A DNA stretch of 64,000 nt, taken from contig NZ_CP104311.1 in the NCBI RefSeq assembly GCF_036864975.1, positions 2,148,001 through 2,212,000 on the forward strand, in the 5' to 3' direction. The notes beneath the pieces are model-generated. The model made no database searches and was not told the origin of the DNA. It saw only the letters and a list, made by a program, of their open reading frames with translations. Source of the stretch: Methylococcus capsulatus. GTDB lineage: Bacteria > Pseudomonadota > Gammaproteobacteria > Methylococcales > Methylococcaceae. Positions 32,865 to 42,235 of the stretch are shown here, in pieces; position 1 is the stretch's first letter; every line of letters begins with the position of its first letter. A program made the translations under genes and the position numbers.

Positions 32865-32927
32865 ACTCGGTGGCCGGGGCGTTTCAGCCTGTCGGCCCCC
32901 CGGCATTTCTGGTATCGTTTCGCTCCC

Positions 32928-33653
32928 ATGCACCCTATCGAACAAGCTTTTAGCACGTCCTATCTGGTCGCTCTCTTGATGGGACTGTTCAGCGCCCTGC
33001 ACTGCCTGAGCATGTGCGGCTCCATCATCGGATCGCTGACCTTGAGCCTGCGGCGGGAGATCCGTGACAACAAGGGTTTGCTGATGCCGTTCGTTTTGAG
33101 CTACAACATGGGAAGGATCACCAGTTATGCGATCGGTGGTCTAATCGCCGGCCTCCTGGAGCATGTCCTGTCCATTCCTCTGGGCGAAGGGCACGGACAC
33201 CGGGTTTTACAGATCCTTTCGGCGCTGGTGATGTTGGGGGCAGGGCTGCACATCGGGGGATGGTTTCCCCGTTTCGCCTATATCGAAAAAGGCGGAGCCC
33301 TGTTCTGGAAACGGCTCGAGCCGTATGGACGCCGTCTCATTCCGGTGGAAACCCTGCCCCAGGCTTTCTTCTTCGGAATGATCTGGGGTTGGCTGCCGTG
33401 CGGGCTGGTCTATACGGCACTGGCATTGGCGGCTACCACGGGGGATGTGGTCCGGAGCACGTTTACCATGCTGTCGTTCGGCATCGGAACTTTGCCGGCG
33501 GTGGTCGGCGTCGGTATAATGACCAGCCTGCTGGTGCGGTTATCGCGGATGCAGAAATTCCGTCAGATCGCCGGGATCACCCTCATCGTACTGGCAGTGA
33601 TGGCCGCTTTCCCGGGTCTCAATCCGCTGGTGCTGCACCACCTCGAGTATTAA
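32928..33653 (+). CDS. DsbD_2/TauE-SafE-like membrane protein, probable metal or thiol transport
   Basis: A 241-residue membrane protein with six or seven helices. It carries the paired cysteine motifs of the DsbD_2 (UreH-like) family: ALHCLSMCG in the first helix and GWLPCGLVYTALALA in the fourth. Relatives are encoded near cytochrome oxidase maturation and copper-handling genes. A soluble loop with YIEKGGALFWKRLEP lies between the halves. No matching oxidase-assembly genes are adjacent; the next gene encodes a sigma-54 activator 17 bases on. Substrate unknown. Confidence 0.75.
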   Translation: MHPIEQAFSTSYLVALLMGLFSALHCLSMCGSIIGSLTLSLRREIRDNKGLLMPFVLSYNMGRITSYAIGGLIAGLLEHVLSIPLGEGHGHRVLQILSALVMLGAGLHIGGWFPRFAYIEKGGALFWKRLEPYGRRLIPVETLPQAFFFGMIWGWLPCGLVYTALALAATTGDVVRSTFTMLSFGIGTLPAVVGVGIMTSLLVRLSRMQKFRQIAGITLIVLAVMAAFPGLNPLVLHHLEY

Positions 33654-33670
33654 GAAAGTTGGGTGAGGAT

Positions 33671-34612
33671 ATGTTTGATACGCTGATTGGACAATCACCG
33701 AGCTTCGAGGCGCTTACGAGAAGCGCGAAACTGGTCGCGGCGACCGATGTCACCGTCCTCATCGTCGGCGAAACAGGAACCGGGAAGGAGGTTCTGGCCA
33801 ACGCCCTTCAAAGGCACAGTCCCCGAGCTGACAAGCCGTTCGTCACGCTGAACTGCGCGGCCCTTCCCGAAGCAATCGCCGAATCCGAGCTTTTCGGCCA
33901 CCGGCGGGGTTCCTTTACCGGCGCGGTCAGCAACCAGACCGGTCGCCTGCCTGCCGCCGACGGCGGTACGCTGTTCCTGGACGAAGTGGACTCGTTGTCC
34001 CTGCCTTTGCAGGCGAAGCTTCTGCGCTTCCTGGAAACCGGCGAAATCCAGCCGGTGGGCGATACCCAGACCTATAATGTGGACGTGCGCATCATCGCCG
34101 CCACCAATGCCAATCTTCACGCGAAGATCGAGCGCGGCGAGTTCCGCAAGGATCTCTATTACCGGCTGAACGTGGTTCCCCTGGAGATCCCGCCATTGCG
34201 GGAACGGATGGGTGACATCGTCCTGCTGCTCCAGCATTACATGGACCGGTTCGCACGCGAACATGGCTTGGCGCCCGCGACTTTCAGCAAGGCGGCACTG
34301 AACCGCCTGTGCAATTACGGCTGGCCGGGCAACGTCCGGGAACTGCGCAACGTCTGCGAGCGCCTCTCGATTCTGCTGGCGGGGCGGGTGATCGAAGAAA
34401 GCAATCTGCCTCTCGAAATCACCTATCGAGCGTCCACCGCCAAGGGTTTGTTCGCCTTGCCCGACATGGGAATCGAGTTGGAACAGGTGGAAATGGATCT
34501 GATCCGCCAGGCATTGAACCGGACCAACGGCAACCGCAGCCGCTCCGCCCGTCTGCTCGGCATTTCACGCGATACGCTGCTCTATCGGATGCAGAAATAC
34601 GGCATCCATTGA
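33671..34612 (+). CDS. Sigma-54-dependent activator without receiver domain (PspF-like)
   Basis: A 313-residue enhancer-binding protein consisting only of an AAA+ domain and a Fis-type DNA-binding end. Walker A is GETGTGKE, the sigma-54 contact loop reads GSFTGA (usually GAFTGA), Walker B is [12 protein letters not shown], and the arginine finger region is FRKDLYYRLNV. The C-terminus NRSRSARLLGISRDTLLYRM is the helix-turn-helix. With no sensor domain, control must come from a partner protein or from its level, as for PspF. The start ATG at 33671 has GAGG close upstream; a longer frame runs into the previous gene. Confidence 0.87.
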   Translation: MFDTLIGQSPSFEALTRSAKLVAATDVTVLIVGETGTGKEVLANALQRHSPRADKPFVTLNCAALPEAIAESELFGHRRGSFTGAVSNQTGRLPAADGGTLFLDEVDSLSLPLQAKLLRFLETGEIQPVGDTQTYNVDVRIIAATNANLHAKIERGEFRKDLYYRLNVVPLEIPPLRERMGDIVLLLQHYMDRFAREHGLAPATFSKAALNRLCNYGWPGNVRELRNVCERLSILLAGRVIEESNLPLEITYRASTAKGLFALPDMGIELEQVEMDLIRQALNRTNGNRSRSARLLGISRDTLLYRMQKYGIH

Positions 34613-34627
34613 CCGTCGGTCTTCCAC

Positions 34628-34658
34628 AAAAAAAGCCCGCTCCGAGCGGGCTTTTTTT
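34628..34658. terminator. Bidirectional intrinsic terminator
   Basis: AGCCCGCT / AGCGGGCT stem with CCG loop, extended by A7 before and T7 after. It lies between the convergent activator gene and feoB and serves both. Confidence 0.92.
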
Positions 34659-34673
34659 CTCCCGGGTGCTTCA

Positions 34674-36461
34674 TCAGAAGCCCAGTAGGCGAGCACCCTG
34701 GTAGAACACGAAGCTTGCGAGCCAGGCCAGCAGCAGCGACCAGAGGATGGAGCCGAGCATGAAGGCGCGGCTTTTCGACTCGCTGCGTAGCGTAGCCACG
34801 GTCGACAGACATGGCAGGTAGATCAGGGTGAACAGCATGAAGCTGTAGGCCTGGACCCAGTCGAGCTTCTGCGCCATCAAGCCCATCAAGGCGTCGCCCT
34901 CCAGCCCATAGATGGCGGCAAGCGAGCCGACCACGATTTCCTTGGCCACGAAGCCGAAGATCAGGGCGAGGCTCAACTGGGCATCGATACCGATGGGGGA
35001 GAGCACCGGCGCCAGCCAGGCAGCGATATGGCCCGCCAGCGTGTCCACCCCGCCAGCCGGGACATCGGTCGGGAGATGGGTGAGCAGCCAAACCGCGACC
35101 ACACCGGCTGTGATGAACTTGGACGCACGCCGCAAAAAATGCCGGACTTCATGCCAACCGCGCAGGAGGATCTGGCGCCAAGTCGGTAGTCGATAGGGGG
35201 GCAGCTCGATAACGAAGGGTTCATTGCTTACGAAACGCTTCTTGAACGCCACCGCAGTCAGCAGTGCCGTCGTGAAGCTCAAGAGATAAAGACTGAACAA
35301 TACCGCGGGCGCCATTTCGACGGTGAACAAGGCCGCCGTGATGAACAGAAACACCTGCAATCGCGCCGAACAGAGCGAAAATGGGATCACCAGCATGGTG
35401 AGCAAGCGCAGATCACGTGAGCGCATCACCCGCGTCCCCATCAGCGCCGGGACGTTGCAGCCGAATCCCATGAGCAGCATGACGAAGCTGCGTCCGTCCA
35501 GTCCCAACCGGGCCATCAGGGCGTCCATCAGAAAGGCCACGCGTGACAGGTAACCGCTGTCCTCCACCAGAGTCATCACCAGGAAAAATAGGATGATGAT
35601 GGGTACGAAGGCCGCCACGGTACCGACGCCGCTGTAGATGCCGTCCAGAAGGAGCCCGCTGGCGAAGACGGGGAGGCCGGACAGCAGGGGTTCGAGCCAG
35701 AGGGTACGAAGTTCGGTCAAGGCCCAGGCCACCCCGTCCTGCATCGGCTTTCCCAGTGTGAAGATGAACTGGAACAGCAGGAACATGAACAGGAAGAACA
35801 GTGGAAGTCCTGCCCAGGGATGCAGGAGGAGGCGATCGATGCGCGCCGTGGCGTTTTCCGGCAGCTGTTTGGGTACGCGGACCGCGGCATGCATGACGTC
35901 CGCCGCCGTCGTTTCGATCTGATGTTCCTCGCAGAAAGTCTGTGTCACGTCTCCACGAGCGCGGCTTGCGTCTGAGGCGAGGGCGCGTGCAAGGGTCTGG
36001 GTCACGCTCTGGAAACCACTGCCGTATTTCGCGCTGAGAAGGATCACCGGGATACGCAGCATTTCGGCCATCCGCCGGGCATCGATGCTGATCCCTAAAT
36101 GGCGTGCCTCGTCGGCCATGTTGAGCAGCAGGACGGTGGGCAGCCCGATGCGGACGACCTGGAGTGCGAACGGAAGCTGGCGGTCGATCTGGGTGGCGTT
36201 GAGCACGATGGCGACCAGGTCGACCGGGTTGTTTTCGAGGAAATCCCGGACCACCTTCTCGTCTTCGGAGAAACCGTGAAAACTATAGATACCGGGCAGG
36301 TCCACCACCTGGGCGACCGTGCCGCCGAGGATGATCCTGGCGCTCAGCAGGTCGACGGTGATGCCGGGCCAGTTGCCGACCCGGGCCGACGCCCCGGTCA
36401 AGCGATTGAAGAACGTGGATTTGCCGGTATTCGGCATGCCGACCAGGGCGATTCTTTTCAT
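34674..36461 (-). CDS. feoB: Ferrous iron transport protein B
   Basis: Inner-membrane Fe(II) transporter with N-terminal G domain, 595 residues (E. coli 773; shorter forms are common). G-protein motifs: GMPNTGKST (residues 8-16), VGNWPGITVD, DLPGIYS, and NMAD in place of the usual NKxD-like NxxD. The membrane part has the two gate motifs, including FGCNVPALMGTRVM with its conserved Cys. The start shares one base with the feoA stop (TGATG), so translation is coupled. A Fur-box-like site upstream of feoA probably controls both. Confidence 0.95.
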   Translation of the reverse strand: MKRIALVGMPNTGKSTFFNRLTGASARVGNWPGITVDLLSARIILGGTVAQVVDLPGIYSFHGFSEDEKVVRDFLENNPVDLVAIVLNATQIDRQLPFALQVVRIGLPTVLLLNMADEARHLGISIDARRMAEMLRIPVILLSAKYGSGFQSVTQTLARALASDASRARGDVTQTFCEEHQIETTAADVMHAAVRVPKQLPENATARIDRLLLHPWAGLPLFFLFMFLLFQFIFTLGKPMQDGVAWALTELRTLWLEPLLSGLPVFASGLLLDGIYSGVGTVAAFVPIIILFFLVMTLVEDSGYLSRVAFLMDALMARLGLDGRSFVMLLMGFGCNVPALMGTRVMRSRDLRLLTMLVIPFSLCSARLQVFLFITAALFTVEMAPAVLFSLYLLSFTTALLTAVAFKKRFVSNEPFVIELPPYRLPTWRQILLRGWHEVRHFLRRASKFITAGVVAVWLLTHLPTDVPAGGVDTLAGHIAAWLAPVLSPIGIDAQLSLALIFGFVAKEIVVGSLAAIYGLEGDALMGLMAQKLDWVQAYSFMLFTLIYLPCLSTVATLRSESKSRAFMLGSILWSLLLAWLASFVFYQGARLLGF

Positions 36462-36703
36462 CAGGCTGTTTGGGCGATGACCCGGATTCTTTCGGCGTCG
36501 CTGCGCCGCATGATGATGTCGGTATTTCCGATTCTGACCTGGAGGGGGCCTTTGAAGCGGCCGTGGCGGACGACGGCGATAGGCTTGCCGATCCGGAAGC
36601 CAAGGCCGACCAGGCGATGGTAGAGGGCACCTTCTGCGCTAATGGAGCGAATGATTGCCGATTCACCCTCTTTGAGGCTGTTCAGGTTCAGGTTGGAATC
36701 CAT
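36461..36703 (-). CDS. feoA: Ferrous iron transport protein A
   Basis: Cytoplasmic SH3-like protein of 80 residues that acts with FeoB in Fe(II) uptake. Typical features: LNSLKEGESAIIRSI, LVGLGFRIGKPIAVVRHG, PLQVRIGNTDIIMRRSDAERIRV. The ATG at 36703 is chosen because the family start follows at once and GGGG lies about 10 bases upstream; an open frame to 36814 crosses the promoter region and the Fur box. First gene of feoAB. Confidence 0.93.
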   Translation of the reverse strand: MDSNLNLNSLKEGESAIIRSISAEGALYHRLVGLGFRIGKPIAVVRHGRFKGPLQVRIGNTDIIMRRSDAERIRVIAQTA

Positions 36704-36714
36704 GGGCAAACCCC

Positions 36715-36733
36715 GCAAATGATAATTATTCTT
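36715..36733 (-). promoter_or_regulatory. Fur-box-like operator of feoAB
   Basis: The 19 bases match the GATAATGATAATCATTATC consensus at 14 positions, with a core of AATGATAATTATT (12 of 13). The box starts 12 bases before the feoA start, just downstream of TATGAT, a possible -10 on the minus strand. This placement would let Fe-Fur block transcription. Confidence 0.65.
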
Positions 36734-36836
36734 GAATATATCATATCCACGGGATTTGGCGAGGGCGGCATGTCGTCGCAGCCGCGACGCTGTGCTTCCC
36801 GGCGCGCCGGACACGCCGGGAGCGGCGTCTTACTGA

Positions 36837-38063
36837 TTATACGAAGCTCGCGCCCTTGCGGCCGGCGATCCGCAGGCGTAGGGCGTTGAGCTTGATGAAA
36901 CCTTCCGCGTCTTTCTGGTCGTAGGCACCGCGGTCATCCTCGAAGGTGGCGATGTTCATGTCGAACAGGCTGTTGGATTCCGACTTGCGGCCGACGACGC
37001 TGACGCTGCCTTTGTACAGTTTCAGCCGTACCTCGCCGTTCACCGGTGCCTGAGAGGCGTCAATCATCTGCTGCAGCATCCGGCGTTCCGGGCTCCACCA
37101 ATAGCCGTTGTAGATCAGGCTGGCATAGCGTGGCATCAGCTCGTCCTTGAGATGGGCGACTTCGCGGTCCAGGGTGATGGACTCGATGGCGCGGTGCGCC
37201 TTGAGCATGATGGTGCCGCCGGGGGTCTCGTAGCAGCCGCGCGATTTCATGCCAACGTAACGGTTTTCCACGATGTCCAGACGGCCGATGCCGTTGGCGC
37301 CGCCCAACTGGTTCAGGCGGGACAGAACCGCCGCGGCTGTCATCCGTTCGCCATCGATGGCGACGATGTCACCGTGTTCGTAGGCCAGCTCGACGTAGGT
37401 CGGCTGGTCCGGAGCGTTTTCGGGCGAGACGGACCAGCGCCACATGGTCTCCTCCGGCTCGGCCCACGGATCTTCCAGGATGCCGCCTTCGTAGGAGATG
37501 TGCAGCAGATTGGCATCCATGGAATAGGGCGAGGCGTTGCCGCGCTTCATTTCGATCGGAATGCCGCGGCTTTCGGCATAGGCCAGCAGGGTTTCGCGCG
37601 AGGTCAGATCCCATTCGCGCCAGGGAGCGATGACGCGGATATCGGGCCGCAAGGCATAGGCGCCCAGTTCGAAGCGCACCTGGTCGTTGCCTTTGCCGGT
37701 GGCGCCGTGAGCGATGGCATCGGCGCCGGTTTCGTTGGCGATCTCGATCAGGCGCTTGGCAATCAGCGGGCGGGCGATGGAGGTGCCCAGCAGATATTCG
37801 CCTTCATAGATGGCATTGGCGCGGAACATGGGGAAGACGAAGTCGCGGGCGAACTCCTCGCGCAAATCGTCGATATAGATTTCCCGGACGCCCATGGCTT
37901 GGGCCTTGGCGCGGGCTGGCTCGACTTCCTCGCCCTGACCGAGATCGGCTGTGAAGGTCACGACTTCACAGCCATAGGTTTCTTGCAGCCACTTCAAAAT
38001 GACCGAGGTGTCGAGGCCGCCGGAGTAGGCCAGTGCGACTTTCTTGACGTTTGAGCTTGACAT
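36837..38063 (-). CDS. argG: Argininosuccinate synthase
   Basis: Joins citrulline and aspartate using ATP in arginine synthesis. The 408 residues match the type I family: the PP-loop [11 protein letters not shown], then [38 protein letters not shown], and [16 protein letters not shown]. The ATG at 38063 begins [16 protein letters not shown]; an upstream in-frame ATG at 38102 gives an extra 13 residues without conservation. It is transcribed alone; an 9-bp hairpin without T-run (36796-36822) lies downstream on its strand. Confidence 0.96.
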   Translation of the reverse strand: MSSSNVKKVALAYSGGLDTSVILKWLQETYGCEVVTFTADLGQGEEVEPARAKAQAMGVREIYIDDLREEFARDFVFPMFRANAIYEGEYLLGTSIARPLIAKRLIEIANETGADAIAHGATGKGNDQVRFELGAYALRPDIRVIAPWREWDLTSRETLLAYAESRGIPIEMKRGNASPYSMDANLLHISYEGGILEDPWAEPEETMWRWSVSPENAPDQPTYVELAYEHGDIVAIDGERMTAAAVLSRLNQLGGANGIGRLDIVENRYVGMKSRGCYETPGGTIMLKAHRAIESITLDREVAHLKDELMPRYASLIYNGYWWSPERRMLQQMIDASQAPVNGEVRLKLYKGSVSVVGRKSESNSLFDMNIATFEDDRGAYDQKDAEGFIKLNALRLRIAGRKGASFV

Positions 38064-38321
38064 GATGGGATGAACCGCGCGGTTACAGGACGAAAACAGC
38101 AAATTATAGCGCGAACCGTGACATCGATCTTCCGCAAATCCGCTTCGCCGGCCGCGGTTTCCGGGTGAGGCAATTCACCTTACGGCTTGAGGGAAATCAC
38201 GCGCGGCCGTCGGGCAAGAATACGGTGGAGAGCTGGAAGTCATTGATTCATCTGATCGCCTGGGTGTCATCAGCGGGTGGTTCGATCCCTGCATTCCGGG
38301 TTCTGGCCGCCTTGTCCGGTA

Positions 38322-39860
38322 ATGTCAAATCCAATCAAATACAAAAAAATGACTAAGACAATAAAAACCCGAAATATTGCTCTGGCAGCCGTGATGATGG
38401 CCGCCGCCGTCTATGCCTCTCCCGGCGCCGCCATGATGGGCGGCGGCTGCATGATGGGCTGCACGTCGACTACCGTGATCGATCCGCCCCGCGGAGCGGC
38501 GTTCACCGATCCGGCGACGCTGCCCAATCTGTCCACGACGGCCGGTGTCGTCGAAGTCGATCTGGAAGCGAAAATCGCGCCCGTCAACATCAACGGGACG
38601 ATAGCGAACCTGCAGACCTACAACGGCTACTTTCCCGGACCGACCATCAAGGTGAAGAAAGGCGACATCCTGAAAGTCCATTTCAAGAATTCGTTGCCCT
38701 ATACCGGCGTCAATGACATGGGGATGCCGCGTGACATGACCAATCTGCACACTCACGGGCTGCACGTCTCGCCCGCCGGCAACGCCGACAACGTCCTGCT
38801 GCATTTCCTGTCCGGCGAGACCTTTGACTATGAGTACGATCTTTCGCTTCACCGGGGCGGAAACCTCAACTTCTATCACCCGCATGTGCACGGCAATGTC
38901 GCGGAGCAGGTCTGGGCAGGGCAGGCGGGGGCGCTCGAGGTGGCAGACGAAGGGACGGTACTCTCGGGCTACGAAACGCACATCCTGGTCCTGAAGGACA
39001 TCACCCTCAATGGCGGCGCGCCGGAAGCCCACACGTCGGCGGACTTCATGAACGGCAAGGAGGGCGACACGATGTTGGTGAATGGCCAGGTCAACCCCGT
39101 GCTGGCGATGCGGCCGGGCCAGGTGCAGCGCTGGAAGATCGTCAATGCCAGCAACGCTCGGTTTTACAAGCTCAGCCTCGCCAGCCATTCGCTGCAGGTG
39201 GTGGGCACGGACGGCGGTCTGCTCGACAAGCCCTATGCGCAGAGCACTGTATTGCTGTCGCCGGGTGAGCGGGTGGATGTCCTGGTGAAGGCTTCGAGCA
39301 CCAAGGGTTACTACAAGTTGCAGTCCTTGCCTTACAACCGCGGGGCGGGCCAGTCGGCCAACCAGCAGATCACCCTGATGACCGTGAACGTCACCGGTTC
39401 CTCCCTGAATCAAAGCCTGCCGGCGACGGTCGATTCCAGCGCAGTCCGGCTGAGTGTGCCGGTCAATGCGGTCACGCGGCAGATCACCCTGAGCATGGGC
39501 ATGATGGGCAGCGGTTCGGCCACTATCAACGGCATCGCCTTTTCGGACACCGAGGCTTACACCATCACCTCGGGACGCGAAACCTACGAGGTCTGGGAAA
39601 TCTATAACCATAGCATGATGGACCACCCCTTCCATCAGCACGTCAATCCCGCTCAAGTGATTTCCATCAGCGGCGGTGATTCGGCCTACAATTCGTTGTA
39701 CACCACGACGCCAGCCTGGAAGGACACCGTCATCGTGCCAGCCATGGGAAGTGTCAGACTGCTGGTGCCGGTGAAGGATTACGCAGGGACGACGGTGTTC
39801 CACTGTCATATCCTCGAGCACGAGGACATGGGCATGATGGGCCTGTGGGACATTCAATAG
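38322..39860 (+). CDS. Multicopper oxidase
   Basis: Exported three-domain multicopper oxidase of about 512 residues, oxidising a substrate (Cu(I), metal or phenol) and reducing oxygen to water. All four copper motifs are visible: HTHG, HPHVHG, HPFHQH and HCHILEHEDMGM, covering the T1 site and the trinuclear cluster. The signal peptide (MTKTIKTRNIALAAVMMAAAVYASPGA) is followed directly by a Met/Cys-rich stretch, MMGGGCMMGC, possibly an extra copper site. Start ATG at 38322 or 38349, neither with a good ribosome site. The 258 bases upstream hold no gene. Confidence 0.9.
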   Translation: MSNPIKYKKMTKTIKTRNIALAAVMMAAAVYASPGAAMMGGGCMMGCTSTTVIDPPRGAAFTDPATLPNLSTTAGVVEVDLEAKIAPVNINGTIANLQTYNGYFPGPTIKVKKGDILKVHFKNSLPYTGVNDMGMPRDMTNLHTHGLHVSPAGNADNVLLHFLSGETFDYEYDLSLHRGGNLNFYHPHVHGNVAEQVWAGQAGALEVADEGTVLSGYETHILVLKDITLNGGAPEAHTSADFMNGKEGDTMLVNGQVNPVLAMRPGQVQRWKIVNASNARFYKLSLASHSLQVVGTDGGLLDKPYAQSTVLLSPGERVDVLVKASSTKGYYKLQSLPYNRGAGQSANQQITLMTVNVTGSSLNQSLPATVDSSAVRLSVPVNAVTRQITLSMGMMGSGSATINGIAFSDTEAYTITSGRETYEVWEIYNHSMMDHPFHQHVNPAQVISISGGDSAYNSLYTTTPAWKDTVIVPAMGSVRLLVPVKDYAGTTVFHCHILEHEDMGMMGLWDIQ

Positions 39861-39898
39861 GGAGCCCGGAATCCGGGGCAGGGATGCCCCTCTTCCCG

Positions 39899-41215
39899 TC
39901 ACACGCCCAGTTTCTTTCGTTTGCGCCACAGCGTCGCCCGGCTCATCTGCAGCATTCGGGCAGCCTGATCGATGCGTCCGCCGGATTGCCGCAGCGCTAC
40001 GCGGATGCGCTCGGCCTCATCGGGCACGGTTTCCGGGGCTGCTCGCGGCCCGGTTTGCACCTCGCCGAACTCGGGTGGCAGATCGTCGAGTTCCAACACA
40101 TCTCCCCGCCCCACGGCGAAGGCGTATTCCACCACGTTCTGCAATTCACGCACGTTGCCCGGCCAGAGATGGTCGAGCAGCCGGCGCATGGCGTCCGGGT
40201 CGATGCGGACGATGCGGCGCAGACCGCGGGCATTGTGCCGTTCGATGAAATGCCACAGCAGCAGACCGATGTCACGGCGGCGTTCGCGTAAGGGCGGCAG
40301 GAAGAGGGGGACTACCCGCAGACGGTACATCAGGTCCTCCCGGAAGCGGCCTTCGCGTACCGCATCCCGCAGCGAGCGATGGGTCGCCGCGACGATCCGC
40401 ACATCCGCGCTGAGCATGCGGTCGCCGCCGACGGGGACGAAGCTTCGCTCTTGAAGCACGCGCAGCAGCTTGGCCTGCAGTTCCAGCGGCAGTTCGGCGA
40501 CCTCATCCAGGAACAGGGTGCCGCCGTCGGCGCGCTGGAACAATCCGGCATGGCTGCGCACTGCCCCGGTGAAGGCGCCACGGACATGCCCGAACAGCTC
40601 GCTTTCCAGGAGAGAGGGCGCCAAAGCGGCACAGTTGACCGCGAGAAACGGCCCCTTCACACGGTGGCTTTCGGCATGCACGGCGCGGGCGATCAACTCC
40701 TTCCCCGTGCCCGACTCGCCGCGGATCAACACCGTGGCCTCGGTTTCCGCGACATTGCGGACGAGGCGGAACACTTGTTTCATCGCCGGTTCGCGCGTGA
40801 GCAGTCCGTGTAAGATCTCGACATCGGCTTCCGCCAGGGGGGTGCCGATGGTTTCGATCGCGGTAAGCACTTCCAGCCGACCCCGGCCACCCCCCTCCCA
40901 GTCCCGGAGGGGCTGAAACCGGCGCCGAACCAGCAGCGCCGAGCCATCGGCCCGCTGGATCCGGATTTCGTCCTCGCTTCCGCCCGCGTCTGCGGCAGGA
41001 GAACTATAGCCGGGAAGCAGCCGGGCGATGGATTCGCCGGTCGCAAATTCGCCCGTATGGCCCGTCAGCTGTTCGGCGCCTGAGCTCCAGTAGCTCACCC
41101 GCTCCTCCTTGTCCAGGAGGTAGAGGGCGCCGGTGCATTCGAGTCCGGCCAGGGCATCGAGCAGGCAGCGTGCGTCCACAGGGGGGCCGGAGAGGGTGTC
41201 GCTTCGATGTTTCAT
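39899..41215 (-). CDS. PAS-containing sigma-54-dependent activator, FisR-like by context
   Basis: A 438-residue enhancer-binding protein. Residues about 18-125 form a PAS-like sensor ([23 protein letters not shown]) with cysteines at 17 and 27. The AAA+ domain has GESGTGKE, an intact GAFTGA loop, and [13 protein letters not shown]. The C-terminus ([25 protein letters not shown]) is a Fis-type helix-turn-helix. It is divergent from a persulfide dioxygenase gene that has a sigma-54 promoter. This pairing matches FisR, the sulfane-sulfur-responsive activator of sqr/pdo genes, although FisR's three sensing cysteines cannot be matched one to one. Confidence 0.87.
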   Translation of the reverse strand: MKHRSDTLSGPPVDARCLLDALAGLECTGALYLLDKEERVSYWSSGAEQLTGHTGEFATGESIARLLPGYSSPAADAGGSEDEIRIQRADGSALLVRRRFQPLRDWEGGGRGRLEVLTAIETIGTPLAEADVEILHGLLTREPAMKQVFRLVRNVAETEATVLIRGESGTGKELIARAVHAESHRVKGPFLAVNCAALAPSLLESELFGHVRGAFTGAVRSHAGLFQRADGGTLFLDEVAELPLELQAKLLRVLQERSFVPVGGDRMLSADVRIVAATHRSLRDAVREGRFREDLMYRLRVVPLFLPPLRERRRDIGLLLWHFIERHNARGLRRIVRIDPDAMRRLLDHLWPGNVRELQNVVEYAFAVGRGDVLELDDLPPEFGEVQTGPRAAPETVPDEAERIRVALRQSGGRIDQAARMLQMSRATLWRKRKKLGV

Positions 41216-41270
41216 GGCGTTTCACGTATCGTAGCACGTGTTTCATGAGTGGATCATAAAATGAAACACG
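41209..41270. promoter_or_regulatory. Inverted repeat and half-sites, likely enhancer (UAS) for the sigma-54 activator
   Basis: CGTGTTTCAT (41237-41246) and ATGAAACACG (41261-41270) form a perfect 10-bp inverted repeat with a 14-base spacer. Further TTTCA half-sites sit at 41209-41216 (over the activator's own start codon) and near 41220. They lie about 200 bases upstream of the -24/-12 promoter, the normal enhancer distance, and the overlap suggests autoregulation. Confidence 0.65.
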
Positions 41271-41464
41271 GTCTGGCGACGCGACGTCGTTGGTTTGACC
41301 AAGCGCAATGAAAAGAATGTCGAATCGCCACCCGCTGGATCGAGTCCAGGGCAGGCTCTGGACACAGAATTTTAGGGTTTCCACCCGGAATGATGGATGG
41401 TAGCGGCATAACTTTTTTCTACCCTTGGGATCGGGAATTGCCATAAATCCTGGGACCGCCCTAA

Positions 41465-41480
41465 TGGCACGGTTCTTGAA
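41465..41480 (+). promoter_or_regulatory. Sigma-54 (-24/-12) promoter of the persulfide dioxygenase gene
   Basis: TGGCACG (41465-41471), GTTC, TTGAA (41476-41480). It matches TGGCACG-N4-TTGCW except C to A after TTG. The spacing between the -24 GG and the -12 element is correct. Transcription would start near 41491, about 32 bases before the start codon. Confidence 0.75.
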
Positions 41481-41522
41481 TTTATTACTTTGCGTGACAT
41501 GGGGCTTTTGAAGGAGGACCGG

Positions 41523-42227
41523 ATGATTTTCAGACAACTGTTCGAGACCGATACTTCGACTTACACCTATCTGCTGGGATGTGAACGCACCCGCCGCGCG
41601 GTGCTGATCGATCCGGTGGATACCGAGGTGGCACATTACGAAGAGTTGCTGCGTGGATTGGGGCTCAGGCTGGTCTACACTTTGGAAACTCATGTGCATG
41701 CCGATCATGTCACCGGAGCTTCGCTTCTGCGGGAGCGTCTGAACAGTAAGAGCGTGGTGCACAAGGATGCCGGCGCGGGCTGTGCCGACCTGTTGGTGAC
41801 CGACGGTGTGCCACTACAGGTGGGTGATCTGGAATTCGAGGTGCGGCACACGCCGGGCCATACCGCCGGCTGCGTGAGCTACGTCATGAGCGACCGGGTG
41901 TTCACCGGCGATGCCCTGTTCATCGATGGCTGCGGCCGCACCGATTTCCAGCAGGGCGACCCCGGGCAGCTCTACGACAGCATCCAGCGCCAGCTTTTTT
42001 CCCTGCCGCCCGACACGCTGGTCTATCCGGGGCACGATTACCACGGCAACACGGTGAGCACCATCGGCCGCGAGAGGGCCCGGAACCCGCGTCTGGGCGG
42101 AGGCAGGAGCCGGGAAGAATTCATAGCCCTCATGAGCGCTCTGGAGCTGGATTATCCGAAATACCTCGATCGTGCGCTGCCCGCCAACCGGGCTTGTGGG
42201 CGGCTGCCGGCGGCGTCTCACGGTTGA
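41523..42227 (+). CDS. Persulfide dioxygenase, ETHE1-like metallo-beta-lactamase fold
   Basis: Oxidises glutathione persulfide to sulfite plus glutathione, part of sulfide detoxification. The 234 residues carry the ETHE1 hallmarks: MIFRQLFE and TYTYLLG at the start, ETHVHADHVTGA (about residues 55-66, Fe-binding histidines), HTPGHTAGCVSY, VFTGDALFIDGCGRTDFQQGD and LVYPGHDYHGNTVSTIG. The ATG at 41523 has AAGGAGG at optimal distance. It is preceded by a sigma-54 promoter and followed by a TauE/SafE exporter that could remove the sulfite made. No sqr gene lies alongside. Confidence 0.9.
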   Translation: MIFRQLFETDTSTYTYLLGCERTRRAVLIDPVDTEVAHYEELLRGLGLRLVYTLETHVHADHVTGASLLRERLNSKSVVHKDAGAGCADLLVTDGVPLQVGDLEFEVRHTPGHTAGCVSYVMSDRVFTGDALFIDGCGRTDFQQGDPGQLYDSIQRQLFSLPPDTLVYPGHDYHGNTVSTIGRERARNPRLGGGRSREEFIALMSALELDYPKYLDRALPANRACGRLPAASHG

Positions 42228-42235
42228 TCCAAACG

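Noticed and set aside
36796-36822. Hairpin downstream of argG
   Set aside because: 9-bp GC stem without T-run on the argG strand; too weak to call a terminator.
38278-38292. GGTTCGATCCCTGC, like a tRNA T-arm
   Set aside because: No acceptor, D-arm or anticodon arm can be built around it; could be a relic but is not a tRNA gene.
39875-39890. GGGGCA/TGCCCC hairpin between the multicopper oxidase and the sigma-54 activator
   Set aside because: Only 6 bp and no clean T-run; may be a weak terminator but not listed.
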